A stretch of DNA of 64,000 nt from Eutreptiella sp. 'Long Island Sound 2002'. Lineage: Eukaryota > Euglenozoa > Euglenophyceae > Eutreptiales > Eutreptiaceae. Below the pieces are notes generated by a model. The model was not told the DNA's origin, did not search any database, and saw nothing but the letters and a program-made list of their open reading frames with translations. Within the stretch, counting starts at the first letter, position 1. The number at the start of each line of letters is the position of its first letter. Location: NCBI GenBank assembly GCA_964036045.1, contig OZ038381.1, positions 105,901,367 through 105,965,366 on the forward strand, in the 5' to 3' direction. The translations under genes and the position numbers were made by a program. This document shows, piece by piece, positions 35,186 through 47,800 of this stretch.

Positions 35186-35896
35186 TCAGGCGCCTCTGGC
35201 TGCAATCGCCCGGGTGAGTGCTGCCAAGTCCAAGACATGGAGCTTGGTCCTGTGCTTGCAGACGGGGTCCATGAAGGGAGTGTTAATCCGCGGCACGAAC
35301 GAGGAGACCGGTTCCCAGGTGTCGTGGGACGGCCCATAGCCTCGCCAACGAACCTTGAACTCCAGGCCTCCGGGTGCCGAGGCGTTCGGATGCTGGGCCA
35401 GGATCTTCTCGACGGTATAGTCGTCCGGCTCAGCGTAGTCGTCGTCCGGATCGGCGTCATGTGCGGCGTAGTCCAGGGACACATGTTGGCCACGGAGGTC
35501 GGGTTCCCGCACACGGAGTTGACTCTCGTCGTGCTCCCTGAACTGTCCGTGACCTACCTTGATGCGGTAGGTGTCCTCACCAATCCTGCGGACCACGTCT
35601 CCGGGAGTGAACCAGGTTTTGGTGCGGCCGGTGCCCATTGGGCGGGGTCTGATCACCCACACCGGGTCTCCCACCCTGAACTTTTGCGCTGTCGAGCTCT
35701 GGGCGGACTTCTGACGCTCGGCATGCTCCTTCTCAAGCTGCTGGTGGATGTCCCGCGCCGTTGCCTCTTGCCGCGCAAAGATATCCTTGGCGTTCATGGC
35801 CATACCGTCACCCGACAAGGGAAGTCCCCGACCCAGGGGGGTCCCTGCGGAACAAAATCTTGTGAGGGGAAAATCCACCCGGAGTGGGGGTGTCAT
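35186..35896 (-). pseudogene. Element D integrase C-terminus with chromodomain
   Basis: After a frame change in a G/C run near 35820-35900, the frame reads MAMNAKDIFARQEATARDIH, then FRVGDPVWVIRPRP and RRIGEDTYRIKVGHGQF, the SH3/GPY-like module after the catalytic core. It ends with a chromodomain: YTVEKILAQHPNA and FKVRWRGYGPSHDTWEPVSS, with all the usual aromatic cage positions. Such domains direct Ty3-like chromovirus integration to modified histones. TAG/TGA-free to its end at 35186, so the C-terminus seems complete. Confidence 0.8.
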
Positions 35897-37300
35897 GATG
35901 GGCCTTTAGAGCAGGCCACATCTCCTCAAACCAGTTCCGACGTGGGTTGGTGATGTGAATCTTGCGTAGCCTCTCGAACAGCTGTCTTCCAGCCACTTCA
36001 GCCCGGCTGTTGGACCGGCTCAGATAGGCAACGCTCTTGGCATGACGTATTCCCATGAGGGAACACATGGCCTTCAACCGACCGCCAGTAAACTGGGGCC
36101 CTGGGTCACTAAAAAAGGTGCGGGGGATGTCAAAGACGGTCAGCCAATGACGAATCATCATGACTGCCAAGCGACCCCCTTTTGCGTGCCGGAACGGCTA
36201 CTACGTAGCCGCTGTGGCGGTCCACACAAAGGACCACACAGTCAAAGTTCTCCTGAGCTATGTGAACTTCGGGCATGGAGAAGACGTCCATGGCCACGCT
36301 CTCCATGGGCTGGTCAGGCACCGGAGTCCATTGGGCTTCCCCCTTGACGTTCTGGTTGTTGGGATTGCAGGCCTGACAGACCGAGCAACCCTTTCTGACC
36401 TTCTTGATAGCGTTGTAGAGACTGATCTGGTGGATTTCGAACCGGCGCTGCATATCCAGGGCTTGCTTCCTGACCCCACAGTGTATCATGTTGTGGTGCC
36501 AAGACTCACATAGCTCGAGCACTTGGGATTCTGGGACCAGCAGCTTACCCTTCCGGCAGAGCTTGCCATCCTCCTCAGTCAGCCCCTTCGGCCACTTCTG
36601 CCCGTCATCAGGGTCGGTCACAGCCCTATACGCGGCCTCAAAGGCCTCAGACTTGGCTTGGTCGTCGGTCCAGTCGTCCCGGAGGCAAGATTCAGGGAAG
36701 AGGTGCTTGTCCGACTCGGCTCCTTCAGGGGCGAGTACTCTGACCGATCTGCCCATCCTCCTTCCAAGGGGGGCATCCGCAGCCATGACGACGAAGCATT
36801 TAACACCCTCCTCCTCCATCAGGCGTTCCATTTCTATGATCATCTTGGCCTCAGCGGTCTCAGCCTCATCGCCATGGGCGGACACATCTGTCATGCCCTT
36901 GCTGGCGGGAAAGGCCCACCCACTGAGACAGTCCGCCACGGTGTTGTCCTTGCCAGGAACATACGTAACCGTGAGGTCGAACTTGGCCAAGGTCTCATGC
37001 CATCTTGCCCGTCGGGAGGCGGGACAGGAGAGGGTGTCCACGTGCTCTTTGTGCCACGACTGCAGACTCTGATGGTCAGTGCAGACGGTGACGGGAAAGA
37101 GGGCTATGTACCCAGCCCATTTCCTGAGAGCCATGACGATCGCATACGCCTCCTTTCCTCGGGGCGTCCAGGTCCGTTTCTGCCCTTCCGTCAGGACTCG
37201 GCTCCAGAAGGCCACTGGCACGTGCCTCCCATCGTCAAGCACCTGCTCCAACACAGCACCAACGGCGTAGTCGGAAGCGTTGGTGCGCAGGACGAACCCT
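35808..37300 (-). pseudogene. Element D RNase H and integrase
   Basis: RNase H starts near 37300 with VLRTNASDYAVGAVLEQ; as in element A the first Asp position is Asn (AAC). A TGA at about 37302 (PD*GF) lies just before it. ERTPRGKEAYAIV-like (TWTPRGKEAYAIV) carries the Glu and VTVCTDHQSLQSW the Asp. The integrase follows: HHCC module with SWHHNMIHCGVRKQALDM and CSVCQAC, first core Asp in SVAMDVFSMPEVH, then a one-base shift in an AAAAGGGGG run near 36170. The second half (36170-35808) has FFSDPGPQFTGG (second Asp) and NSRAEVAGRQLFE (Glu). The catalytic triad is therefore present but split over two frames. Confidence 0.85.
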
Positions 37301-37349
37301 CAGTCAGGATCCACGAGGTGCAGACCCACTGCGGCTAGCAGCGCCTGCT

Positions 37350-38100
37350 TCATCCCTTCAAAGGCAAGGTCGGACTCTTCAGTCTAGACCAGAGCCTTCT
37401 TGGACCCCTTCTGGTCTCCTTTCCGTTGCCCTTGAGCATGGTCGTCATGGGGGTGGCGTACCCGGCATACATCTTGAAATACCCCGAGTAGTAGTTGCAG
37501 AACCCCAAGTACGCCCGTAGCTCAGAGACCGTCTTGGGCTTTTCCCAGTGCTCAATCGCAGCCACCTTGCCAGGTATGGGCTTCCGCTGCCCGTTCCCGA
37601 CTACGTGGCCAGCGAAGAAAACCTCGCTTACCGCAATGGTGGCCTTGTCACTGCTGCCCGTGAGTTTGTGCCGAACCAGAAGGTCCAGCACTCCGGTGAG
37701 GTCCCTCTCATGTGCCTCCAGGAGCTCCTCATAGCTCATACTGGGGTCCCCAGACGCGATGATCACGTCGTCCACAAAGGGGTCCGCACAGTCACGCACT
37801 GGCTCAAGCAGGTTCTCCAGCATCCGCTGAAAAGCCGCGTTGCCGTTGGTAACGCCCATGGGCATTACCTTCCACTGGAAAGGTCCAAGTGGGGTGCTCA
37901 TTGCTGTGCAGGCACGGGACTCCTCGTCGAGAGGCATCTGATGATAACCATGTTTCAGGTCAATCACCGTGAAGATCCTCCGCCAGTGTTGCTTTTCCAG
38001 CATGTCCTCAATGAGGGGCAGCGTATAGCTGTCATGCTGCGTTTGGGCGTTTAGGCCGCGCTAGTCGACCACGAGCCGCCACTCTCCGGCCACCTTCTTG
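37350..38100 (-). pseudogene. Element D reverse transcriptase
   Basis: The RT begins in the preceding frame with CFVVPKKVAGEWRLVVD, followed by TAG at 38061-38063 where the family normally has an aromatic residue before RGLN. It continues FTVIDLKHGYHQMPL (first Asp), FQWKVMPMGVTNGNAAFQRM, DPFVDDVIIASG (the YXDD-type box, FVDD) and the thumb ELRAYLGFCNYYSGYFKMY. Order and spacing are of Ty3/gypsy type. It ends at 37350 in a shift before the connection to the RNase H. Confidence 0.88.
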
Positions 38101-40065
38101 GGGACGACAAAGCACGGGTAGGCCCATTCGGAGTTGCAAGGCTCAAGCCAGCCTGTCTCGAAGAATTCACGGAGGATCTTCTCCACGGTCTCCTTCCTCT
38201 CGCCCCTCAGGGCGAACTCCCGGTGTCGATACACACGGGGGTCCGGCTTCAGCCGTATCTTGGCCTCACCATACGGTCCACGCACCGGTGGGGGAAATAC
38301 AGGCTTTCCGCTGAAGAGGGTATCACCATACTTCTGATTCAGCATGGCCCTCAATGCCTGGATCTTGGGGCACTCATCAGACTGCGCCTTGGCCTTTCCG
38401 GGCACCTGAACCACTGAGCTTACTTGCAGGGTACCACCGCATGGCTTTGGCTCAGGTGGTCTCCCCAGGTGGACCAAAGGGCCATCTCTGGTCTTGCCCC
38501 GGAACAAGTCACCGTAGGCAGGTGTGTTACCGCCGATTGGCTCGTCCTGGCTGGACATGTGGTCCAGCACCCTCCTTACGAAGGTATCCCCATCATAGGA
38601 ACCAGAGATGATGGAGTCCACTTCCCACCAGGCTTTGTCCTCGCCCTTGCCCTCAGGCTGGCTTCCCCAGTCGTGAAAGGGCTGATCCATATACCCCTGA
38701 ACCAGGTCCAGCTCCTCTTCAGTGAGGAGGTCCTCCGATTCTCCGATGTCAACCGGGGAAACCGCAAAGCATTGCCGCCAGGGCTCCGCTATGATGCGGT
38801 TGACACACACGAAGTCCGTGGTGTCGGCCTGCTCAAGGCCCCCATCCACATAGTGGAATTCCGTTGGCCATCTCTGGGGTGGCATGGGCTGTCCGTTAGC
38901 GTCCTGATAGACAATCTCTGCAGCCGGTAGGGCGACCTTGTTTAAGGTCATGTTGGTCAGCGAGGCCACCCAATCGCGGGTGCTTTCCTCCTCAGTGCAT
39001 CCCATAGGAACAACCAGCACTGCCTTGGAGCAGTCCTTGCGAATCTTCGCTACCGCCCTTGGAATGTCCCATCGGGGGGAATTGGATCCACATCAAACCC
39101 TGATGCGGACCCCAGTGCTTTCTCCAAGCGGAGTCCTGGGCGCTCCAGTACTTCTCACAAACCCGAAGATGGGCGGAGGTTCCTGAAGAGAATGCGTCCA
39201 GGGCCAGATCCGAAGCTCCCAGGTCCGCAACCATTCGGCTCGCCACCTCCGGCATTACGCCGTACTCCTGGTTTGCTGGCCGAGCTGGCTCAGTCCCCAG
39301 CGCGGCTACTTTGAGCTGATTGCGTTCCGGGTGGATCCATTGGCACTCCACGTGGTGCTCAGGTGACGAAAGCCACGAGAGCTGGTCGTCCTGGTACAGG
39401 GTCATGGAGGCCTGGGCCGGCAGAACGCCGGAGTCCGTCTCCATCATGAAGTTGTACCCAACGATCATGTCCCAGTCCATCTGGGCCTCGTAGAAGCGAA
39501 CTTGCAGGAGTATTTCCTTGCCGAGTTTTGGGCGGCTCAGCTCACGGTGTTTCAGGAACTGCAGCCCAATGGCTGCTTCCCTCTGGCCTCCCACCATGTA
39601 CTGGCCGTTCGCCACCTTCAGCCTGACAGGCCTCCGACTGTCGGTCAAGCACTCTGGCGGAAGTAGGCCGGCCTTGACCAGGCTGACTTGAGCTCCCGTG
39701 TCAACCAACACGTCGAAGACCTTCTCCACTTCCCCACATAGGGCACGGACCTTAAGGTGCAACTGCCGCTCACACCCAACACGGTGCACGGCGTGCAAGC
39801 TCAGGATCTCTGGCCGTTCCAGAAGCTCAGTAAGTGACTGCTGCGGGTCGTGGGCAGTGGGCTCAGGCTGCCCATCTGCAGCATCAAGCTGCGGTCCGGG
39901 TGATCCTCTGATACTCTCGGAATGATCTTGAAGCACATAAAACACATTCTTGGTCGCGAAGGATGGAGGGGTGCAAGGGTTCGTGCCTTCACTTGCCTCC
40001 GCCCTGCCACTGCGACTGTCTTTCGTCTTGGGTGTCGGACCAGGCCCTCTGCCCGCGGCAATCAC
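38061..40065 (-). pseudogene. Element D protease and pre-RT domain
   Basis: The frame 40065-38992 holds an aspartic protease: VFDVLVDTGAQVSLV with the DTG active site and, about 80 residues later, DMIVGYNFM as the hydrophobic-Gly flap partner. It cleaves the polyprotein in the particle. Past this comes LALDAFSSGTSAHLRV and EKYWSAQDSAW, then a one-base shift near 39060 into the frame 39020-38061 with VLVVPMG and MTLNKVALPAAEIVY. Together these form the same DIRS-like pre-RT domain as in elements A and C. The rest is an acidic linker that ends in KIRLKPDPRVYRHREFAL and EILREFFETGWLEP-like RT entry (EKILREFFETGWLEP). Confidence 0.8.
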
Positions 40066-40161
40066 TTTGTGCTCGTTGTCTCCCGAATGGGATGGTGTGG
40101 CGCTTCCCGCAACACCATCCTGCGACCGCCCTAGCTGGGGCCCTTGGCTGCAGGGGCTCCG

Positions 40162-41202
40162 CTAACGGGCGTCGCTTGCCGTAGCAGGGGTACTCTCCTC
40201 CGCATCAACCTCGTTGACACTCTTTTTCTTTCCCCCTTTCTTACCCTTCTTGTCCTTGTCCTTGTTCTTGGCGTCCGACTTAGGAACCCAGCACCTCTTG
40301 ATCTCCTGGATCTCCTTGGCCAACTGGGTCCCCACCGACATCAGCTTGGAGAGCTCGTCCTCGGTGACCTCCACCTTGTTCTCCCGGATACCCACAGGTG
40401 CACGCTTTTTCGACCCGTGCACCTTCTTGTAAGGTTCTGTGTCGGCCTTGTGGATGGGACACGTTCGGTGGTCATGGTTGAACCCTTTGTTCCTTCCATA
40501 ACACACGAAACAGCCCTGAGGGTGAGCTCGTATGAACTCCCAAAAAGACAGCGGAGGGTCGCCCATGCGGCGTGGTTCCTTCTTCTCCTTCTTCCTCCAA
40601 CCCTTCTGCAAAGGCTTCCAGCTTCCCTGGTTGCTCCCCGCGTCCAGGTTGTTAGCCACAAAGGCACAGACGGCCGTCTCGGCGGGCTCATCGTCGTCGT
40701 CCTCATCATCGAGGGCCTCAACGCCTTCAGTTCCCGCTGGGTCCATGGCAGATTCGCTGCCCGACCCTTCGCCAACATGGTTGACCTTACGGTAACCGGC
40801 CTTCTATCGGCGGGTGTGGTGGAGATTCCTGTACTCTTTGAGCACTTCCTCTCCAACCCACTCCAAGACCTCATTGCAGGTCATCCGCGCCGTGATAGCC
40901 TGTAGACGGAGGGTCTGGCCGCCTACGTCACACTCGTCAAGGCGCAACATCGCGGTCTTCTCGCGATCGCCCGTGACGGTGATGAGGGGGGCGTTCCGCA
41001 GCTCTCGCCGCTTGACATCCCGCGCCACATGCTTCTTTGTCCAAGCAAACACCTTTGGATGATACTCCTTGGGGAGCATCATCTTAAACGTGTGGTTGAA
41101 CTTGGCTCTCTTGGCTTTCTCCTTGGTGAACCTCTTGATCCATGCATCCGGCAGCATTAAGAGCAGGCGGACCTGCTTGTCACCCTCATTCCAGTCCTCC
41201 AC
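40162..41202 (-). pseudogene. Element D gag C-terminal part with Zn-finger
   Basis: Same frame as the flanking protease and gag frames. The segment 41202-40804 is a compact charged domain (KEYHPKVFAWTKKHVARDVK, LITVTGDREKTAML) without a family I know. After a TAG at 40804 the frame continues to an acidic patch and then CFVCYGRNKGFNHDHRTCPI, a Cys-Cys-His-Cys set that likely binds zinc and nucleic acid like gag knuckles, and a Lys-rich tail (KNKDKDKKGKKGGKKK). A further TAG at 40162 separates it from the protease. Each stop lies one C-to-T change from CAG. Confidence 0.6.
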
Positions 41203-41220
41203 GTTGCGGCGGAAGAGGGT

Positions 41221-42457
41221 TTATTGCCCCCGGAAGTCCCGCCAGTCCCGTAGGCGGATCTCTTGACCATCATGCTGAAGCTTGATGGCCCTCCACCGCT
41301 TGGCAGCCACCTGCAGAGCGTCCACTCGCTCCTGCTCGTTGAGGCACTTCTTGGCTTTCTTGAGGGTCTTGATTTTCCCCTCCTTGGTCGCCACGAAGTA
41401 TAGCTCTTGGAGCACCTCTGGCAGGCGCCACCTGAACCGTTTGAAGACATATTTCTCCGCCTCTGCGGGATCCATGTCTTCAGTGACGGTCATCCCCCAA
41501 TCGTCCAGCTTCTCCAAGAAGCGGTCGAGGGTGAGGGGGTTGCCATCGTACATGGGGGGCTTGATGTCCCTCAGGTCTTCCCACACGGCGGCATCCGCGG
41601 CCTTAGAGACTATGAACGCCAGCCGCGAGGTCGACCAAGGTTCCCATCGGCGTCCCTCACGGACTCCCACGGCTGCCACTTCCATCTCCTCTGCGGTATC
41701 CATGTGGATACGCCGTGGTTCCTCCATGTACGCCGAACCTAGATGTTCACGCTGTACTCCTTCCATGTATACCTCCTCATCACGGCGCCAGCGGCCGCGT
41801 TCAGCGGCCCTCCTGTCGTACACCACGCGGCAGGGTAATGCCGAACTCCTCGAGGTCCTTCTCGCCTCCGCCAACATCCCACTCCACGTCCCCTCCGGGG
41901 ACTTCATCTCTGAGTCCACCGTATCACCCCCCAGCCATTGGGATTGGCTCTGGGACTGGTGCGGGGCGTAGGGGTCGTACCGGTGTCTGCGGTGGAGCAC
42001 AGCGGTTATGGTGCTCCGCACTGAGCCACTCGTCGCGCCACTCTTCACTGCCACTGCCGGGCGGCAGACGTTCGTTACGGCGGCCCGCGCTGTGACGAGA
42101 AGGAGTGCTGAGAGATGGGGCTCTGGTGCTGGGGCGACTCCTGGGGGCTCCGCCGGGGGCGTGGGCTGTGACCGGAGCTGGTCCAGGTCCCCAGCCGTCG
42201 TCCGACGAGCCGGACTCCAGGGTTTGGGGGTCGCTGCTGACGCTCCCACGGCCTGCCAGCCTGTCCAACCTCTGCTGCAGGCCGTTGATGACCTTGTTCA
42301 GCAGCTTGGTCTCGCCCCTGGCGATGTCCAGCTCCCTCTGGGCGGCGGTGGCAACCTTGGCGATCTTGACCATCTCTGTCCTGGCGATGTCCAGCTCCTG
42401 TTGTGCGCCCGCGGCGACCCTGGCGATGCGGATCATCTCGCTTTTCCCCGTGTCCAC
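41221..42457 (-). pseudogene. Element D gag, coiled coil and capsid-like part
   Basis: It begins (42457-41924) with a regular coiled coil, for example ARTEMVKIAKVATAAQREL and KLLNKVINGLQQRLDRLAG, then changes frame near 41930 into 42249-41221. This holds IKPPMYDGNPLTLDRFLEKL followed by helices (AEKYVFKRFRWRLPEVLQEL). The motif of Pro, Tyr-Asp-Gly and 'L..F...L' followed by about 80 helical residues is typical of the retrotransposon gag family. A TAA at 41221 (GQ*TLF) breaks the frame to the next part. Confidence 0.7.
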
Positions 42458-44524
42458 CTCGCGCTTGAGGGCCTGGACCCTCCTGCGGAGGTAGACGATC
42501 CATCGCCAGGTGGCCTCCGGGTCATCATCTGCCGTTGGGCCGTCGGGATCCCCAGGGGGTCCTCAAGGAGGGCCTTCGCTGGGCCCGCCCCCCCAGGGGG
42601 TCCTCCCCCGCCAGGGGGTCCGCCTCCGGGGGGTCCACCTGGTGGACGTCCTCCAGGTGGTCCTGATGGTCCTCCGCTCGGGGGCCCCGGCGGGCCTCTG
42701 CCTGGGGGTCCCGGTGGGGGCTTCTCCATGTAGCCGAAGTCCATGTCTTTGTCTTCGTCCATGTCGCCCCACCTAGCCGTCTCGGTCTCGTACGCGGTGG
42801 ATTCAGAACTCCGGTAGGGAGGAGGGAGATCCTCACCCTTACCCTCCGGCTCCATGGGGACGTCTCCGCCTCCTCCGCCAGCCATTCCCCGGCAATGTCG
42901 GCGGTCTCGTCCGTCCCTATCGCTGGCAGTGAAGAAGGGGGTCGGAGTAGTGGGGATGTCCGCCCGCTGGCCTCTGTGCCCTCTCGGGGGTCTTCCCCTT
43001 ACCCCTCCTTCGTCGGTAGGCGCTGAGGCCAATGTCCCCACTGCCGGCAGTGTCGTCCTCCTCCAGGTCCAGCTTCATCTTGGAGGAGGCGTCTGCTTCG
43101 AAGAGCTTTCAAAGGGTCTCCACTCTGGATCCTCCTGGGGGTGTCTCGCGCTGAAGCTTGGCCTCCGCCTCCTCCATTGCGGCGGCCGTGGCTGCGGAAG
43201 CTCGCATTTCGGCCTCTTCTTGGGCACGAGCAGCCTCGGCCTCCCGAGCCCGCTGCAGCCGAGCCTTCTCAGCTTCTAACGCTGCCAGCTCCGCCTCTGT
43301 CTTGGCCCCCTCCTCAGCGACCTTCCGTCGCGCGGCCTCGATGGCGTCCTTCCTGGCGGCGTCCGCTTGGGCCTTGGCCGTTGCTTCGGCGTGGGCCCTT
43401 TCCTCCGCCTCATTCCTTGCCCTCTCTTGGGCAAGCGCCTCTTCCAACGCTTTCACCTCGGCCTCCTTACGGACAATGGCCTCCTGGGCCAGGCAGGCTT
43501 CCTGGGCGGCCACCGCTTCCTGCGCGGCTGCCGCCACCTCACTCCTGACCCGGGCGGCCGCTGCTTCCTGTGCGGCTGCAGCCGTGACTCCGGCCGCGAT
43601 GGCCGCCACGGCCGAGGCATGGAAGGCCATGCCTCTGCCCCACTCTGCAGCTCCCTGCTGGGCGATGCCGACGGCGCCCTCCACAGCAGCTTTCTGCTGC
43701 GTGGCCCGTTGCCGGGCAACCTGAAGGTTGCAGTGCACTCCGCAGGCACGCTTGCAGGCGCGGGCCACGTCCCTCCGGTCGGGGGCGGCGCTGCTGCTGG
43801 AGCTGGCCTCGTCGACCGGCCTCCTCCCACGGTGGGCCGACTCCACGTCGCCGCTGGGGCCTGACTTCCTCAGGTGCAGCTGACAGGGCTTGGACTTGGC
43901 CCTCTTGATGACCTCAAGGAAGTCGCCAAGGGTGGCGTGGCCGGGGTGGGAGCCACCACTGGCCCGTTCGGGGCTGGGGGCTGGGGCTCCGCCCTTGGTC
44001 TCGTTCTCCGCGGCTCTGGCGGTTTCGGCGGCCAGGGATTCCTGGTACTCCCGCCATTTCTTGTCCCGCTTCTCGTCCCCGGCGGATCGCTTCTCGCTCC
44101 AAGGGGACGCGCTGCTGTTGATGTCCTGCAGCGTACGCTCGTCCCCCGGTTCTCGGAAGCTCTTTTCAATCATGTCCCACATAGTGACGTTGATCGTAGC
44201 GCCTGACGGGTACTCGTTGGGGTTCTCGTCATCCTCAATCCCGTCGGGGCGCAGCCCTTCGCCGGGCCTGTCTGGGGGGGTCCAGACCCTCCAGCGCTTC
44301 TGGCGGAAGCGGTAGGCGTATCCTTCTACCCGCAGCCAGTCTTCCACTGCCTGCAGGCGGTCGGCGTCCATGTCCTCGCGGAGCTTGAAGCTCCCGGGCA
44401 TGCCGCCTTCGCACTGGGGGTTGCTGTGGCGGTAGTGCTGCCCCCACACCAACCCACGCAAAAGGGACACAGCATGGGGGTGGGGCAGCGGCCACGTCTT
44501 GCCCGCCTCCTGCGGGTTCACCAT
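42433..44524 (-). pseudogene. Element D gag, N-terminal part
   Basis: The frame 44524-43109 (471 codons from ATG 44524, MVNPQEAGKTWPL) starts with a folded-looking part including LRVEGYAYRFRQKRWRVW, then a Ser/Gly linker and a 200-residue Ala/Glu coiled coil (for example EEALAQERARNEAEERAHAE). A frame change leads to 43041-42433, with an acidic patch and a collagen-like PPG/GPP repeat (42560-42720) encoded by a C/G-rich minisatellite. No enzyme motifs. It is the first large frame after the 5' LTR, 330 bp away, so a gag start at 44524 is reasonable. Confidence 0.55.
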
Positions 44525-44852
44525 CGGCGCTCGCTCCCCTCGATGGACTAGTCCTGGGGGTGGCTGTTGAAGCGGTTGTTGCGGTCCACTCTATCCAAAG
44601 GGCTGGGAGCCAGACGCCCGATGGTGGTTGTGGAGGTGGTTGATGCAGCTGGGAGTGCGGCCGGTACCGGTCGGCCGAAGGAACTCGCTGACTTCGGAGT
44701 TCTGGTCGCTACACCTCCTTCACGGACTAGGCGCTGTTGCTGACGCTTGGGGCGATGCTCCGGGCGGCACTGCGAAGCCCGTGGTGCTCGGGGTTCAGGC
44801 AGCCCCGAGTGGCATGCGAGGGATTGGTAACCCCGCGGCGGTGAAACGCTTT

Positions 44853-47800
44853 TGACGCGTTCCCGTGGGGGGGCTGGCCACGGGACGCTGCGGCGGACAC
44901 GCACAAGCAAGCAGGCAGGCAAAGCACTGTGCTCACAGGGGCAAGCTCATGCTCATGTCATGTGACAAAGCGATTTAGGATCCTTGCGACTCTGAAGCAA
45001 GGGAACAAAAGTATGTACAGCAACACATCAGGATATGTACACATGGGTTAAGACTGAACTGGGGTAAGTGCATAACAGGACAACTGACACTGAGTCCCAA
45101 CTCATATCCTCATCCCAGGTTCGGCCCTCTCAGTGGCTGGCAGGGGCGGGGGCTCAAACACAACCCATGCCCTGCTCAGTCCGGACCCTGAAATCCCGCC
45201 CATAGGGGAGGGTGTTCTGCCCAGCCACAGGCGAGTTCCTGGGAACCAAGGGGCGCCAAGGCCAACTGACAATTGCTCCCCAAGCCCCCCCCACGGCAGG
45301 TCCCAACTCCTCTTTGGGCCAGAGATAGGGACCCGCCATTATCCCCTAGGAGTTGGTAGCTGAAAATGGGCTGTTTCAGCCCAAACTGATATTGGCTGGG
45401 AAAACTCCAAAATTGATCCCTTGTTCGGACCATCCAGAGGTAGAGACGAGGCAACTGAGTCCATGCCCTTCAGGTAGGAACTCTCTGGACCCGTCACCCA
45501 ACCTGGCTCCCTCTGAAGTCCCGGCATCAGGGCGCCACGGATTCGCCACGTGGGGTCATGATGCAAAAAGCACCAAAATGGGAGTCATTTCCACGAGCAG
45601 CTCGCTCTGCCAGGGCAGGGCCAATGACACACAGGATAAGAGGCGGGACCTAGGACCTATATCTAAGTCCAAGACTTGGAGGGGGGGTCCAGGCTCTACA
45701 GAGGCATAGAGATATGGGACCGCCAACTGACCACATGGGGGGGTGAAATTGGGGTCCCAAAAAGGGATCAATTTGGTTACCCAAAATTAGTCAAAACCAA
45801 AGGTATCCCCAATGGTATATCTCCACGCCGGCTTGGAGATCGGATGCGCTGTTCCACATGCGATTTACTGGGAGTTGAATGCAAACCCCCATGCACTTGG
45901 CCCTCAGAGATCTCGATGCCAATTGGCGTGGTGACAATCCAAACCCGGTCCACAACTGCAAGAATGGCAGAGTCGGCCGCCTCAGGCGACCGTCCAGGGT
46001 AGGAAACCTTGGCGATCTCGTCAATCACGCCAAAACTTGATTCACGACTCTTGATATCCCCTTTGGTCCCATGTTTTGGGGTTTGGCTTGCTGTCACACT
46101 GGCTGCTTACTGTTCACCGAGGGGATGACCACACAGATCGGGCAGAAAGCAGCATGCGGTGCAAAGGGGGGGATCATGGATTGCACCAAAAATTGAAAAA
46201 CTCCGGATGAGCCAGAGGAGCAAATACAAAACTCAACGGTGTTCAACCCTCAGTCATATGCAACAACAATTGTCCCTTCCATCTGGCTAGGTCCCTTGCC
46301 CCATGGAGATATGGTAGTTCCAATATGGCATACAGTGGCAAAAAACAGCGAAATGTGGCCAAAATGGCCCGCACTCATGATTCCACATCTCCATGGCGAC
46401 GGCGAGGATCATTCCAACCAAAAATGTTATAGACAGATGGGACATAGGTCCCAACCTATGCCACTTGCCAACCCTCAAAGTTGCCTCTAGCTATTTTCCC
46501 CATTGGAGGGAAAATGACAAACAAATGGGGCAGAATGGCAACATACCCCAAATTGGGTGACTCACAACTCTCCCTTCAAGAGGAGAGGCCACATGGGGAA
46601 ACACCCCATTCGATGCGGGTTTATGTGCCCTCTCCGAATCGCCCCTACCCTTGGTCAAGTGGCGCACGCAACCTCGGGCGGAACATTAAGGTGGAGCTGG
46701 GGTTTGTGGCCATTCTGGGCAAAACGGCCAAAATTCACCCAAAAGTGGTCACAGGAGAAATGAGCCTCGGGCCTTTGCATGGATGCAAACCGAAGCTTTG
46801 CTTCGCCTTTGCAACAAGGGTTGGGGTTCAAAGCATAATGGAAGCCTTTTTAACACCCCAATTCTTGAAGCAGACTATTTATGGGAAAAAGTGCATATAT
46901 CGGCGATATTGGTATGTACATATCTTTGGGTCATTGAGAAACAAAAATATGACTAAACATTTTTGGAGTAGGCCCATAGTAGGTGCCCCCAAATATGCAC
47001 ACTATGGTTAGATTGTCTCCGCCCACTCATGTCATTACTGTTTACATATGAGCGCGTGTGCAAAGAGGCAGTATGGCACGCGTGCTCACAAGGCGACGTT
47101 ATATAAAATAGAAGACAAGGTTGCAAAAATCAACCAAGCCGTCCACGATGTCCTTCATGGTCTCTACTTTACATATTGCATTTGTTTAAGGCTCAACTCC
47201 CCATAGGCCTAGAGTACGAGCCTCAGAGGATTGGCCATTTTGGCCTTATTCAAACAATGAGTTTTGGTACGCATCAAATTGCGTGGAGCCATCGTTGAGT
47301 TGACTCGAAAAACTAAAATCGCCTAGGGCTCTTGGTCTTGTGAGCATTGTTTTCGGTTATTAATGTGCATGCTCACAAGGCCACAAAGTTAGCGTTTGCG
47401 CGCGCAAACGACTTGGGTTTACAACACCCATAGGCTGCCTAAAACATCCCTATTGCCCTCTTCCCCATGCAACGTGATATGCCGATGTGAAAGGGGCATG
47501 AATGAAAGGCATAGGGGGGGAATGTGGGGTTCCGTCTGAACTCGTGGTCCTCGAGAACCATGAGTTCGAGCGATCGACGGAAAAGCTTGCGCGCTGATTT
47601 TCTCTCAGACGCAACGGCGAATAATTCTGGTGAACACACCAGATGAAAGTAAAAGGTAAACCCTCTAGATCCAGCCCTTAAGTTCCTTTAGAACCTCAAA
47701 GGTACTCGAGAAAAGTCCATCACGAAACTCGCCACAGAGAAGCGACGAAAGCGCGCAAACAGGTGACAACAGGCAGCGATTTCACGACAATTTGAAATCG

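Noticed and set aside
39692-40905. Plus-strand ORFs opposite element D (for example 40144-40905)
   Set aside because: They are antisense shadows of the gag and protease frames on the minus strand, which carry the recognisable motifs.
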